DNA of 64,000 nt from positions 682,001 to 746,000 of the forward strand of contig NZ_JBKOFW010000001.1 of the NCBI RefSeq assembly GCF_046764005.1. The letters are read 5' to 3'. Both the position numbers and the translations under genes were made by a program. This DNA comes from Oryzobacter faecalis (GTDB lineage: Bacteria > Actinomycetota > Actinomycetes > Actinomycetales > Dermatophilaceae). A model generated the notes under the pieces. That model was not told where the DNA came from and did no database searches. It saw only the letters and a program-made list of their open reading frames with translations. This document shows, in pieces, positions 25,009 to 32,854 of this stretch. How positions within the stretch are numbered: position 1 is the first letter of the stretch; each line of letters opens with the position of its first letter.

Positions 25009-25599
25009 ATGAGCAGTCCGTCCGACGCCCCCGTCCTGCCGGTCGAGCTGACCGCCGCGATCGTGCGGGCCGGCTACTACCCCGCGCTCGTCGCCGACAT
25101 CGTCGCGGCGGCGCTCGTGCGGGAGCCCATCGTCGACCACCTCGTCCACCTCGAGACGACCTTCGACCGCGACGTGGTCCGGCGGCACATCACCGTCCTC
25201 GTCCTCACGCCCTCGCGGCTGCTCATCGCCCACGCCGACGACCACGCCGACGAGCCGCCCGCGCCGCAGGACGTCGCGACGGCCACGACCGAGTCGATCC
25301 CACTGTCGGCGGTCCGCGGGGTCATGCTCACCCACGTCGTCGAGAGCCCCTCGACGTACGTGCCGGGCTCGCTCGGGCGCGAGGTCACCCTCACTCTCGG
25401 GTGGGGCACGGTGGCCCGGCTCGACCTCGTCCCCGCCTCGTGCGCCGACCCCGACTGCGACGCCGACCACGGCTACGAGGGCACGGTCACCGGCGACGAC
25501 ATCGCCCTGCGCATCTCGGCCGCGGCCGACGGCGACGACGCGCTCGAGCGCGCCCTGTCCTTCGCGCGCGAGCTCTCGGCCGCCATCGGCCAGGGCTGA
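25009..25599 (+). CDS. DUF5998 family protein
   Basis: A protein of 196 residues without signal peptide or membrane helix, matching the actinobacterial DUF5998 family of unknown function. Seen: VELTAAIVRAGYYPALVADI, HLVHLETTFDRDVVRRHITV, then VLTPSRLLIAHADDH, a region VPGSLGREVTLTLGWG, and a Cys pair in CADPDCDADHGYEG that could bind a metal. ATG at 25009 is preceded by CACAAT and GGGGGG with no proper ribosome binding site, again suggesting a leaderless message. It is 2 bp upstream of the phosphodiesterase gene, so the two are likely co-transcribed. Confidence 0.8.
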   Translation: MSSPSDAPVLPVELTAAIVRAGYYPALVADIVAAALVREPIVDHLVHLETTFDRDVVRRHITVLVLTPSRLLIAHADDHADEPPAPQDVATATTESIPLSAVRGVMLTHVVESPSTYVPGSLGREVTLTLGWGTVARLDLVPASCADPDCDADHGYEGTVTGDDIALRISAAADGDDALERALSFARELSAAIGQG

Positions 25600-25601
25600 G
25601 C

Positions 25602-26756
25602 GTGGCGGCGGAGGAGGCCGGCGCCCCGTTCGAGGCCGACGGCCCGGCGCTCGCCGACGTCCTCCCCGCGGTCGCGGTGTCGCTCGGTGTCCCCGCACCG
25701 GAGGGAGTGGCGCCGCGGCTGACCTTCCCGCCGGCCCGCCGGGCGGTCACCGTCCTCGTCGACGGGCTCGGCCACGACCTCCTCGTCCGCCGCGCCGGGC
25801 ACGCGCCGTTCCTGCGCTCGCTGCTGCCCTCGACCGTGCGGGTGCCCTCCGGCTTCCCGTCGACGACCGCCACCTCGATGGGGTCGTTCGGAACCGGGCT
25901 CGCCGCGGGGGCCCACGGCCTCGTCGGGTACGAGGCACTCGTCCCGGGGGAGGACCGCCTCCTCAACGAGCTGTCCTGGGAGGACGGGCCCGACCCGCTG
26001 CGCTGGCAGCCGCACGAGACGGTCTTCGAGCGGGTGGACCGGGCCGGGGTGGCGGTGACCCGGGTCGGGCCGGCGTTCTTCGACGGCTCGGGCCTCACGA
26101 ACGCCGCGCTGCGCGGTGGCCGGTTCGTCGCCGCCGAGTCGCTCGAGGCCCGGGTCGACGCCACGCTCACCGCTGCCCGGGCGACGCCGCGGGCGCTGGT
26201 CCACCTCTACTGGGGCGAGCTCGACAAGGTCGGCCACGTCTTCGGCTGCGACGCGTGGCAGTGGGGTGACGAGCTCGAGGCGGTCGACCGCGAGCTCGCG
26301 CGGCTCGCGGCCTCCCTCCCGCGCGACAGCTCGCTGACCGTCACCGCCGACCACGGGATGGTCGACGTCCCGCTCCACGAGCGGGTCGACGTCGCCGACG
26401 ACCCCCGGCTGTCGGCGGGCGCGCGGCACGTCTCGCTCGAGTTCCGGGCTCCGCAGGTGTGGACCGAGCCGGGAGCGGCGCCCGACGTGCAGGCGGCCTG
26501 GGCCGAGGTGCTCGGTCCCCGGGCCGACGTCCTCCTGCGCGAGGAGGCCGTGGCGGCCGGCTGGTTCGGCGCCGTCGACCCCGTGAACCTCGCGCGGATC
26601 GGCGACGTCGTCGTGGCGACCCACGGGTCCTTCGCCGTCGTCGACTCGCGCCGGGCCCGCCCCGAGCTGCTCGCCCTCATCGGCCTGCACGGCTCGCTGA
26701 GCGCCGACGAGGTGGCCGTACCGGTCGTGCACGTCACCGCCGCCGACGTCGCCTAG
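25602..26756 (+). CDS. Alkaline phosphatase superfamily / nucleotide pyrophosphatase-like protein
   Basis: A protein of 384 residues of the type I phosphodiesterase/nucleotide pyrophosphatase group of the alkaline phosphatase superfamily. Seen: metal site VTVLVDGLGHDLL near residue 52, the nucleophile loop GFPSTTATSMGSFGTGLAAG (Ser/Thr at about residue 88), HLYWGELDKVGHVFGCD and the second metal site SLTVTADHGMVDVPLHERVD with Asp-His. No signal peptide is visible, so it acts in the cytosol or is membrane-associated by other means. The start is GTG at 25602, two bases after the DUF5998 stop. The stop codon TAG doubles as part of the -10 element for thymidine kinase. Confidence 0.88.
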   Translation: MAAEEAGAPFEADGPALADVLPAVAVSLGVPAPEGVAPRLTFPPARRAVTVLVDGLGHDLLVRRAGHAPFLRSLLPSTVRVPSGFPSTTATSMGSFGTGLAAGAHGLVGYEALVPGEDRLLNELSWEDGPDPLRWQPHETVFERVDRAGVAVTRVGPAFFDGSGLTNAALRGGRFVAAESLEARVDATLTAARATPRALVHLYWGELDKVGHVFGCDAWQWGDELEAVDRELARLAASLPRDSSLTVTADHGMVDVPLHERVDVADDPRLSAGARHVSLEFRAPQVWTEPGAAPDVQAAWAEVLGPRADVLLREEAVAAGWFGAVDPVNLARIGDVVVATHGSFAVVDSRRARPELLALIGLHGSLSADEVAVPVVHVTAADVA

Positions 26757-26767
26757 GGTGTCCCCTC

Positions 26768-27445
26768 GTGGCGGACCTGGTCTTCTTCTCGGGCACGATG
26801 GACTGCGGCAAGTCGACCCTTGCCCTCCAGATGGACCACAACAACAGCGCCCGGGGGCGGCAGGGCCTGATCTTCACCAAGCTGGACCGGATGGGCGAGT
26901 CGGTCCTGTCCTCGCGGCTCGGCCTGTCGACGGCGGCGATCGAGGTCCACGACGACCTCGACTTCTGGGAGGAGATCGTCGAGCGGCTCACCGCCGGCGC
27001 GCGGATCGACTACCTCATCTGTGACGAGGCGCAGTTCTACACGCCCGCGCAGGTCGAGCAGCTCGCCCGGATCGTCGACGAGATGGGCATCGGGGTCACG
27101 GCGTTCGGCATCACCGCCGACTTCCGCACCGAGCTGTTCCCCGGGTCGCGCCGCCTCATCGAGCTCGCCGACCGGGTGCAGCTGCTCCAGGTCGAGGCGC
27201 TGTGCTGGTGCGGGCGCAAGGCCACCCACAACGCGCGCATCGTCGACGGCGTCATGGTCGTCGAGGGTGAGCAGGTCGTCGTCGGGGACACCTCGGCCGC
27301 ATCCGCGGGGCTCGTCGAGTACGAGGTGCTCTGCCGGCGGCACTACATGCGGCGGATGAACAGCCACGCCGCCCGGGCCGCGGCCGTCTCGCCCGACACC
27401 CTGCCCTTCGACCTCGACGTCTGCCCGGTGCCGCCCCCCTCCTGA
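26768..27445 (+). CDS. tdk: Thymidine kinase
   Basis: A type II thymidine kinase of 225 residues that phosphorylates thymidine and deoxyuridine with ATP in pyrimidine salvage. Seen: P-loop FFSGTMDCGKSTLALQM at residues 6-22, Walker B-like IDYLICDEAQFYTPAQVEQL with catalytic Glu, FGITADFRTELFPGS (lasso region), and the four zinc-ligand Cys positions in CWCGRKATHN and CRRHYM. GTG at 26768 is leaderless: TAGGGT (26754-26759), overlapping the upstream stop, lies 8 nt before it. The C-terminal 25 residues are Ala/Pro-rich beyond the usual fold. It converges on sepH, with 25 bp between stops. Confidence 0.93.
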   Translation: MADLVFFSGTMDCGKSTLALQMDHNNSARGRQGLIFTKLDRMGESVLSSRLGLSTAAIEVHDDLDFWEEIVERLTAGARIDYLICDEAQFYTPAQVEQLARIVDEMGIGVTAFGITADFRTELFPGSRRLIELADRVQLLQVEALCWCGRKATHNARIVDGVMVVEGEQVVVGDTSAASAGLVEYEVLCRRHYMRRMNSHAARAAAVSPDTLPFDLDVCPVPPPS

Positions 27446-27470
27446 TCCCGGGGGTCGCCCGTCGCGGGGG

Positions 27471-28631
27471 CTACGAGCCGCCGCGGGTGCCGAAGACGAT
27501 GTCGTCCCAGCTGGGCACGCTCGGGCGTCCCTTCCGGCCCGGGGTCGGGCGGCGCGCGGGGGCGTCGACGTCGGCCGCGCCCGCGTCGTCGGAGCCTGCG
27601 GGAGACGACGCCTCGGCGGGGTGGTCGTCGGCGGGGTCGGCGCGTGGGGGCACCGCCTCCAGGGCCGCGGGGGACTCGACGGCGCCGGCGGCCGCGTCGT
27701 CCTCGGAGAAGCCGCCGACCAGCTGCTCGGACGACGACGGCGCCTCGAGGTGCGCCGACAGCGGGTTGCGCCCCCGGGACGCCGGCGGCGGGGGAGCGTC
27801 GGCGGGGTCGACGGCGAGGTCCTCGATCGGGAGGGCGTCGGGGCGCGGCTCGTCGTCGCCCGGGGTCGTCGCGGGGGAGGGACGGCGGCTGCGGCCGCGC
27901 CGCCCGCGGGTGCTGTGCTCGCGCATCGCCGCCATGAGGTCGATCGGCTCGTGCGCGCCGCGGGCGCGGGGCGAGCGTCCCACGCCGCCGTCGGCGTCGA
28001 CGTCGTAGACGTCGTGGTCACCCGAGGTCGGCGCGGTGTGCGGCGTCGGGATGGCGGCCGACCCCACGCTCTCCTCGCTGAGCCAGCGGGCCTCGTCGTT
28101 CGAGGGCGTGACCGCACCACCGAGGGGCTCGTAGCGCCACGTGGCGGTGCGCTGGCGGCCGCCCGCGGGGAAGGTCATCGTCAGCGTCCACGTGCCCTCC
28201 TCGTCCCGCGAGGAGTCCCACTCGGCGTCGTCGCGCTCGACCCCGCGGTCTCGCAGCCGCTCGCCGACGCGGTCGGCGAGGGTCTCCGGCCCGGTGCCGC
28301 GGGACCCCACCGCGCACTGCTGGGCCACCCGGGCGACGTGCTCGCGCTCGGCGAGGACCGGGCCCTCGAACCGGCGCACCTTCTCGACGGTCCACCCCGC
28401 GCGCTCGGCGACCTCCTCGGTCGACAGCCCCCGCCGGATGAGGGCCTGCACCTCGCGCGGGCGCAGCCCGCCCTCGATCTCGATCTGGAGCTGACCGAGC
28501 CGGGGTCGGTCGCGACGGGCGGCGGCGCGCAGCGCCTCGTCGAGGGTGAGGCGGTAGCGACCGCCGTCGGCGTCGGCGAGCAGGAGGTGGTGGCCGTCCT
28601 CGTGGACGCCGATGAGGCGAAGGTCCTGCAT
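27471..28631 (-). CDS. sepH: Cell division protein SepH (DUF3071)
   Basis: A protein of 386 residues matching SepH, an actinobacterial FtsZ-binding protein that stimulates filament assembly at division. Seen: N-terminal MQDLRLIGVHEDGHHLLLAD, a helix-turn-helix-like region LRPREVQALIRRGLSTEEVA with ERAGWTVEKVRRFEGPVLAE at about residues 55-95, a beta segment TWTLTMTFPAGGRQRTATW, a long disordered Pro/Ala/Asp linker (about 200-365), and the conserved C-terminal SVPSWDDIVFGTRGGS motif. ATG at 28631 has GGGAG 6 nt upstream; the 13 further in-frame codons are not family-like. It is divergent from the ferrochelatase gene across a promoter region with an inverted repeat. Confidence 0.92.
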   Translation of the reverse strand: MQDLRLIGVHEDGHHLLLADADGGRYRLTLDEALRAAARRDRPRLGQLQIEIEGGLRPREVQALIRRGLSTEEVAERAGWTVEKVRRFEGPVLAEREHVARVAQQCAVGSRGTGPETLADRVGERLRDRGVERDDAEWDSSRDEEGTWTLTMTFPAGGRQRTATWRYEPLGGAVTPSNDEARWLSEESVGSAAIPTPHTAPTSGDHDVYDVDADGGVGRSPRARGAHEPIDLMAAMREHSTRGRRGRSRRPSPATTPGDDEPRPDALPIEDLAVDPADAPPPPASRGRNPLSAHLEAPSSSEQLVGGFSEDDAAAGAVESPAALEAVPPRADPADDHPAEASSPAGSDDAGAADVDAPARRPTPGRKGRPSVPSWDDIVFGTRGGS

Positions 28632-28699
28632 GTCGGGCTCCCGGAGTTGCTCGTCGTCGGTCCCGACCATGCCACTCGATCACGCCCCGGTCACGGAGC

Positions 28700-28745
28700 C
28701 CACGCCGAACCCGTCCGGATTCGGCGTGGAGCCCCCTTCTACGCT
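28700..28745 (+). promoter_or_regulatory. cpfC promoter: inverted repeat plus leaderless -10
   Basis: TACGCT (28740-28745) lies 6 nt before the ATG at 28752, as in leaderless transcripts. Ten base pairs can form between 28700-28709 (CCACGCCGAA) and 28720-28729 (TTCGGCGTGG), which covers the expected -35 position. That placement would suit an operator, possibly for an iron- or haem-responsive regulator, but the binding protein is unknown. Confidence 0.5.
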
Positions 28746-28751
28746 GGTCGC

Positions 28752-29864
28752 ATGACCGATGCCCACGCCGCGCTCGAGCCCTACGACGCCGTCCTCCTCG
28801 GGTCGTTCGGCGGACCCGAGGCGCCCCAGGAGGTCATGCCCTTCCTCCGCCGGGTCGTCGCCGGCCGCGGGGTCCCCGACGAGCGGCTGGCCGAGGTGGC
28901 CGAGCACTACCTCGACCGCGGGGGGCGCAGCCCGATCAACGACCTCAACCGGGCCCTCCTCGCCCGGCTGCGCGCCGAGCTCGACCGCCGCGGCATCACC
29001 ACCCCCGTCGTCTGGGGCAACCGCAACAGCGCGCCGTTCTTCGCCGACGCGGTGCAGGAGGTGCTCGACCTCGGGGCCACCCGCGTCGTCACCCTGCTCA
29101 CCAGCGCCTACTCGTCGTACTCGTCGTGCCGCCAGTACCGCGAGGACCTCGCCGCGGCCGTGGAGGAGGTCGGTCCGGCGGCCGACGGCCTCGTCGTCGA
29201 CAAGGTGCGCCCCTACGTCGTCCACCCGGGTCTCGGGCTGGCGTGGCGGCGCGCACTCCTCGAGGCCGTGCGGAGCCTGCCCGACCCGTCCCGTGCCCAC
29301 CTGCTCTTCGTCACCCACTCGGTCCCGGAGGCGATGGACGACACGAGCGGGCCCGGCGACGGCGAGGGGAACCTCTACGCCGACCAGCACGTGCGCCTGG
29401 CCCGCCGGCTCACCGACGAGGTCAACGCCGAGCTCGCCCTGGAGCTCCCGGGTGAGCTGGTCTTCTGCTCGCGCTCCGGACCGCCGAGCCAGCCCTGGCT
29501 CGAGCCCGACGTCAACGACCGGATCGAGGAGCTCGCCGCCGGGGCCGACCCCGGGACCACGGTCGTCGTCGCGCCGATCGGCTTCGTCTCGGACCACATG
29601 GAGGTCGTCCACGACCTCGACACCGAGGCCGCCGAGACCGCCGCGCGGGTGGGCCTGCCGTTCGTCCGCGTCGCGACCCCCGACACCGACGACCACTTCG
29701 TCGAGGGGCTCGTCGACCTGCTCCTCGAGCGGGCCGCGGAGGCCCGCGGCGAGCTCGTCGTGCCCGAGTCGTGGCTGCCCGGCGACGTGCGCCCGTCCGT
29801 GTGTGCGCCCGGCTGCTGCCCCAACCTGCGGGCCGCCCGCCCGGCCCTGTGCGGCAGCGACTGA
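28752..29864 (+). CDS. cpfC: Coproporphyrin III ferrochelatase
   Basis: An enzyme of 370 residues inserting iron into coproporphyrin III in the haem pathway used by actinobacteria. Seen: YDAVLLGSFGGPEAPQEVMP at residues 11-30, GGRSPINDLNRALLARL, VVWGNRNSAPFFADAV, TLLTSAYSSYSSCRQYRED with Cys126, the catalytic-His segment LLFVTHSVPEAMDD, and the Glu-bearing VVVAPIGFVSDHMEVVHDLD. Cys126 plus the C-terminal Cys351, Cys355 and Cys356 (CAPGCCPN) correspond to ligands of the [2Fe-2S] cluster known in actinobacterial ferrochelatases. The ATG at 28752 fits a leaderless message. Its stop overlaps the inositol phosphatase start (TGATG). Confidence 0.93.
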   Translation: MTDAHAALEPYDAVLLGSFGGPEAPQEVMPFLRRVVAGRGVPDERLAEVAEHYLDRGGRSPINDLNRALLARLRAELDRRGITTPVVWGNRNSAPFFADAVQEVLDLGATRVVTLLTSAYSSYSSCRQYREDLAAAVEEVGPAADGLVVDKVRPYVVHPGLGLAWRRALLEAVRSLPDPSRAHLLFVTHSVPEAMDDTSGPGDGEGNLYADQHVRLARRLTDEVNAELALELPGELVFCSRSGPPSQPWLEPDVNDRIEELAAGADPGTTVVVAPIGFVSDHMEVVHDLDTEAAETAARVGLPFVRVATPDTDDHFVEGLVDLLLERAAEARGELVVPESWLPGDVRPSVCAPGCCPNLRAARPALCGSD

Positions 29865-30745
29865 TGACGCCCGCCGGCCTCCTCGACCCCACCGCCCTCG
29901 ACCCCACCACCCTCGACCTTCCCGGGCTGGAGGACGTCGCCCGCCGCGTCGTCCTCGAGGCCGGGCGCCTCGTCGTCGACGAGCGCCCCGCCGAGCTCGG
30001 TGTCGCCGCGAAGTCGTCCGCGACGGATCCGGTGACCGTCATGGACCAGCGCAGCCAGGAGCTCGTGCTGCGCCGCCTCGCCGGGCTGCGGCCCGACGAC
30101 GGCGTCCTCGGGGAGGAGGAGGGCGGCCGGCGCGGCACGAGCGGCGTCACCTGGGTCGTCGACCCCATCGACGGCACCGTCAACTACCTGTACGACATCC
30201 CCACCTACGCGGTCTCCCTCGCCGCCGTCGTCGGTGACCCCACGACACCCGGCGCGTGGCAGCCCGTGGCCGGGGCCGTCCTCTCGGCCGCCACCGGCGA
30301 GCTGTTCCACGCCCACCTCGGCGGAGGGGCGCGCCTCACCACCGGCGGTGCCACCCGCGGGCTGCGGGTCACCGGGGCCGACGACCTCGCCGTCGCCCTC
30401 GTGGGCACCGGGTTCGGGTACGACGCCGACCTGCGCCGTCGCCAGGCGGCCCTGCTCGCCGAGCTGCTGCCCCAGGTCCGCGACATCCGGCGGATGGGCA
30501 GCGCCGCCCTCGACCTGTGCTTCCTCGCCGCCGGGCGCCTCGACGCCTACTACGAGACGGCGCTCAACGCCTGGGACCGCGCGGCCGGCGAGCTGGTCGC
30601 CCGCGAGGCCGGCGCGGTCGTCGGCGGCCCCGCCGACGAGGTGGCCACCCGGGACCTCACCTGGGCCTGCGGACCGGCCCTCGTCGGCTCGTTCGCCGAC
30701 CTCGTCCGCGAGCTCACGGCCCGCCACGTCACGACCCCCGGCTGA
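29864..30745 (+). CDS. Inositol monophosphatase family protein (SuhB-like)
   Basis: An enzyme of 293 residues of the Mg-dependent inositol monophosphatase family, which dephosphorylates inositol-1-phosphate or related sugar phosphates. Seen: AAKSSATDPVTVMDQRSQEL, the metal-binding GVLGEEEGG, the hallmark TWVVDPIDGTVNYLYDIPTY near residues 92-111, VALVGTGFGYDADLRR, and YETALNAWDRAAGELVAREA containing the last metal ligand Asp. ATG overlaps the cpfC stop by one base (TGATG), so translation is coupled. The synteny with DUF4193, dut and DUF3710 genes is that around suhB in other actinobacteria. Confidence 0.9.
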   Translation: MTPAGLLDPTALDPTTLDLPGLEDVARRVVLEAGRLVVDERPAELGVAAKSSATDPVTVMDQRSQELVLRRLAGLRPDDGVLGEEEGGRRGTSGVTWVVDPIDGTVNYLYDIPTYAVSLAAVVGDPTTPGAWQPVAGAVLSAATGELFHAHLGGGARLTTGGATRGLRVTGADDLAVALVGTGFGYDADLRRRQAALLAELLPQVRDIRRMGSAALDLCFLAAGRLDAYYETALNAWDRAAGELVAREAGAVVGGPADEVATRDLTWACGPALVGSFADLVRELTARHVTTPG

Positions 30746-30905
30746 CGCCCGCCACCGCCTCGACGGCCACGCGTTGGACCCGCCGTGGCGCGGCCCGGCC
30801 CGATGGTGCACAATCGCCGCGCCACGCATCGCGGCGGCGGGCACAAACTCGGCCATCCGTGCGTTGTCAGGGCCGAGTTCAGACGACGAAGGGTGGACAT
30901 CAGCA

Positions 30906-31205
30906 ATGGCGACCGACTACGACGCGCCGCGCAAGACCGACGACGAGCTGTCCGAGGACTCCATCGAGGAGCTCAAGAACCGCCGCGTCGACAAGCGCGC
31001 CTCCAGCGTCGACGTCGACGAGACCGAGCAGGCGGAGGGCTTCGAGCTCCCCGGCGCCGACCTGTCCGGTGAGGAGCTCTCCGTGCGGGTGCTCCCGCGA
31101 CAGGCGGACGAGTTCACCTGCTCGCGGTGCTTCCTCGTGCACCACCGCAGCCAGCTCGCGAGCGAGAAGTCCGGGGTGCTCGTGTGCCGGGAGTGCGCCG
31201 CCTGA
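30906..31205 (+). CDS. DUF4193 zinc-finger-like protein
   Basis: An acidic protein of 99 residues typical of DUF4193, a conserved actinobacterial family of unknown function. Seen: N-terminal MATDYDAPRKTDDELSEDSI with EELKNRRVDKRASSVDVDET, and the C-terminal treble-clef-like FTCSRCFLVHHRSQLA with LVCRECAA giving a CxxC...CxxC metal site. ATG at 30906 fits the family start exactly. The 160 bp upstream contain no gene and no promoter I can define. The dut gene follows 20 bp downstream without the DUF3093 gene that I recall between them in mycobacteria. Confidence 0.92.
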   Translation: MATDYDAPRKTDDELSEDSIEELKNRRVDKRASSVDVDETEQAEGFELPGADLSGEELSVRVLPRQADEFTCSRCFLVHHRSQLASEKSGVLVCRECAA

Positions 31206-31225
31206 CCGGCGTCGACCTCGATCCC

Positions 31226-31696
31226 GTGAGCGCGCCCGACCACGTCCCGGTCGCCGTCCGGCTGCTCCACCCGCAGGCCTCGCTGCCGCGGTACAGCACC
31301 GACGGCGACGCCGGGGCGGACCTCACCAGCGTCACCGAGGTGACCATCGCCCCCGGGGAACGTGCGCTCGTCCCCACCGGCATCGCCGTCGCGCTGCCGC
31401 CCGGCACCGTCGGCCTGGTCCATCCGCGCTCCGGGCTCGCGGCGCGCCACGGGGTCACGATCGTCAACGCCCCGGGTACGGTCGACTCCGGCTACCGGGG
31501 CGAGGTCCTCGTCAACCTCGTGAACCTCGACCCGCGCGACCCGTTCACCGTCCGGGTCGGCGACCGCATCGCCCAGCTCGTCGTCCAGCACTACCTCCAG
31601 GCCGACTTCGCCGCCACGGATTCGCTTCCGGACAGCGCCCGGGGGGAGACTGGACACGGGTCCACCGGCGGCTTCGGCGCGCCGGCCCCGCGGTGA
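31226..31696 (+). CDS. dut: dUTP diphosphatase
   Basis: A trimeric-type dUTPase of 156 residues that hydrolyses dUTP to dUMP and keeps uracil out of DNA. The five family motifs are all present: DGDAGADLTSV, VHPRSGLAARHG, NAPGTVDSGYRGEVLVNLVN with the catalytic Asp, RIAQLVVQ, and the mobile C-terminal GETGHGSTGGFGAP. GTG at 31226 is my best start: it precedes the first strand by the usual length, although no clear ribosome binding site is seen and GTG at 31184, inside DUF4193, is possible. Confidence 0.94.
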   Translation: MSAPDHVPVAVRLLHPQASLPRYSTDGDAGADLTSVTEVTIAPGERALVPTGIAVALPPGTVGLVHPRSGLAARHGVTIVNAPGTVDSGYRGEVLVNLVNLDPRDPFTVRVGDRIAQLVVQHYLQADFAATDSLPDSARGETGHGSTGGFGAPAPR

Positions 31697-31739
31697 CGAC
31701 CCGCCGCACGACCACCCCAGACCCGAGGACGACAGCGCA

Positions 31740-32495
31740 GTGAGCATCTTCAAGCGGAAGAAGGACGCCGAGACCGTCGAGGTCCCCGAGGGCTCCGACG
31801 AGGCGGGCACCGTCGAGCAGGCCGGCGGACCCACGGCGTCCGACGCCGACGCCGACATCCGCGTCGACGGCCCCTGGGACGTCGCCGAGGTCGAGGGCCG
31901 CGACGGCCGCGTCGACCTCGGTGCCCTCTGGCTGCGCGGGGTCGAGGGGATGGAGCTGCGCCTCGAGCTCGACCAGCAGACCCAGCAGGTCAACGCCGCG
32001 ACCGCCGTCATCGGCGACTCCGCCCTCCAGCTCCAGGCCTTCGCCGCACCGCGCACCGAGGGTCTCTGGGACGACATCCGCGGCGAGATCGCCTCGGCCG
32101 TCGAGTCCCAGGGCGGCACGGTCGAGGAGCACGCGGGTGGTCTCGGCACCGAGCTGCGCACGCGGATGCCCTCCGCCGGCCCCGACGGACGAACGGTGTT
32201 CGCACCGGCGACGTTCGTCGGTGTCGACGGGCCCCGGTGGTTCCTCCGCGGCGTGCTGTCCGGGCGAGCGGCGATCGACGAGGTCGCGGCCGGGCCGCTC
32301 CTCGACGTCCTGCGGGCCGCGGTCGTCGTCCGCGGCACCGAGCCGATGGCGCCGCGCGAGCTGCTCCCCCTGAGCCTGCCGCGCGACGCCGCCGCCGAAG
32401 CGGCCGCGGCCGAGGCCGAGGGGGAGGCCGGCGAGCAGCGCCGCCCCTCGCTCGACCCGTTCGAGCGCGGCCCCGAGATCACCGAGGTGCGGTGA
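31740..32495 (+). CDS. DUF3710 family protein
   Basis: A protein of 251 residues in DUF3710, conserved in actinobacteria beside dut (Rv2696c in M. tuberculosis). Seen: a basic start MSIFKRKKDAE, an acidic disordered stretch to residue 40, the conserved core DLGALWLRGVEGMELRLELD and QQTQQVNAATAVIGDSALQL, LWDDIRGEIASAVESQGG, and DGPRWFLRGVLSGRAAIDEV, then an Ala/Glu-rich tail. No signal or membrane segment is present and the role is unknown. It starts with GTG and its stop overlaps the next start (TGATG), so it is co-translated with the OB-fold protein. Confidence 0.9.
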   Translation: MSIFKRKKDAETVEVPEGSDEAGTVEQAGGPTASDADADIRVDGPWDVAEVEGRDGRVDLGALWLRGVEGMELRLELDQQTQQVNAATAVIGDSALQLQAFAAPRTEGLWDDIRGEIASAVESQGGTVEEHAGGLGTELRTRMPSAGPDGRTVFAPATFVGVDGPRWFLRGVLSGRAAIDEVAAGPLLDVLRAAVVVRGTEPMAPRELLPLSLPRDAAAEAAAAEAEGEAGEQRRPSLDPFERGPEITEVR

Positions 32496-32854
32496 TGGGC
32501 CTGCGGGAGCGGCTGCACGACTTCTCGAAGACCCAGGCCGAGCACCAGGCCGACGTCCTGCAGGAGCAGGCGCTCACCGAGGGCGGCGACGACCTCACCG
32601 CGCTCGCGCCGCGCCATCCGGCCTGCGTCTGCGGCACGGTCCGCACCGTGACGCTGCCGCCGCGGCGCAGCGTCCCCGCGCTCGTCGCCGAGGTCTGGGA
32701 CGGCAAGGGCGCCGTGAACCTCGTGTGGATCGGCCGCCGCACCATCGCCGGCATCGAGCCGGGGGTCTTCCTCCGGGCCCGGGGGCGCGTGGCCGAGGTG
32801 CGCGGCGTCCCCACGATCTTCAACCCGGCGTACGAGATCGTGCCGGGCGCGTGA
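32495..32854 (+). CDS. OB-fold nucleic acid-binding domain protein
   Basis: A protein of 119 residues. After a helical N terminus MGLRERLHDFSKTQAEHQAD, the rest forms an OB-fold: VCGTVRTVTLPPRRSVPALV, AEVWDGKGAVNLVWIGRRTI, AGIEPGVFLRARGRVAEVRG and VPTIFNPAYEIVPGA. The pattern matches RecG/aspartyl-tRNA-synthetase-like OB domains and the Rv2694c family. Nucleic acid binding is predicted from the fold only. The ATG overlaps the DUF3710 stop and its own stop overlaps the GTG of the DUF3159 gene (GTGA), so three genes form a tightly coupled unit. Confidence 0.87.
   Translation: MGLRERLHDFSKTQAEHQADVLQEQALTEGGDDLTALAPRHPACVCGTVRTVTLPPRRSVPALVAEVWDGKGAVNLVWIGRRTIAGIEPGVFLRARGRVAEVRGVPTIFNPAYEIVPGA

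Noticed and set aside
30746..30905. tRNA or other RNA gene in the gap before DUF4193
   Set aside because: No cloverleaf arms or T-loop signature found; CACAAT could be a promoter fragment but no -35 fits.
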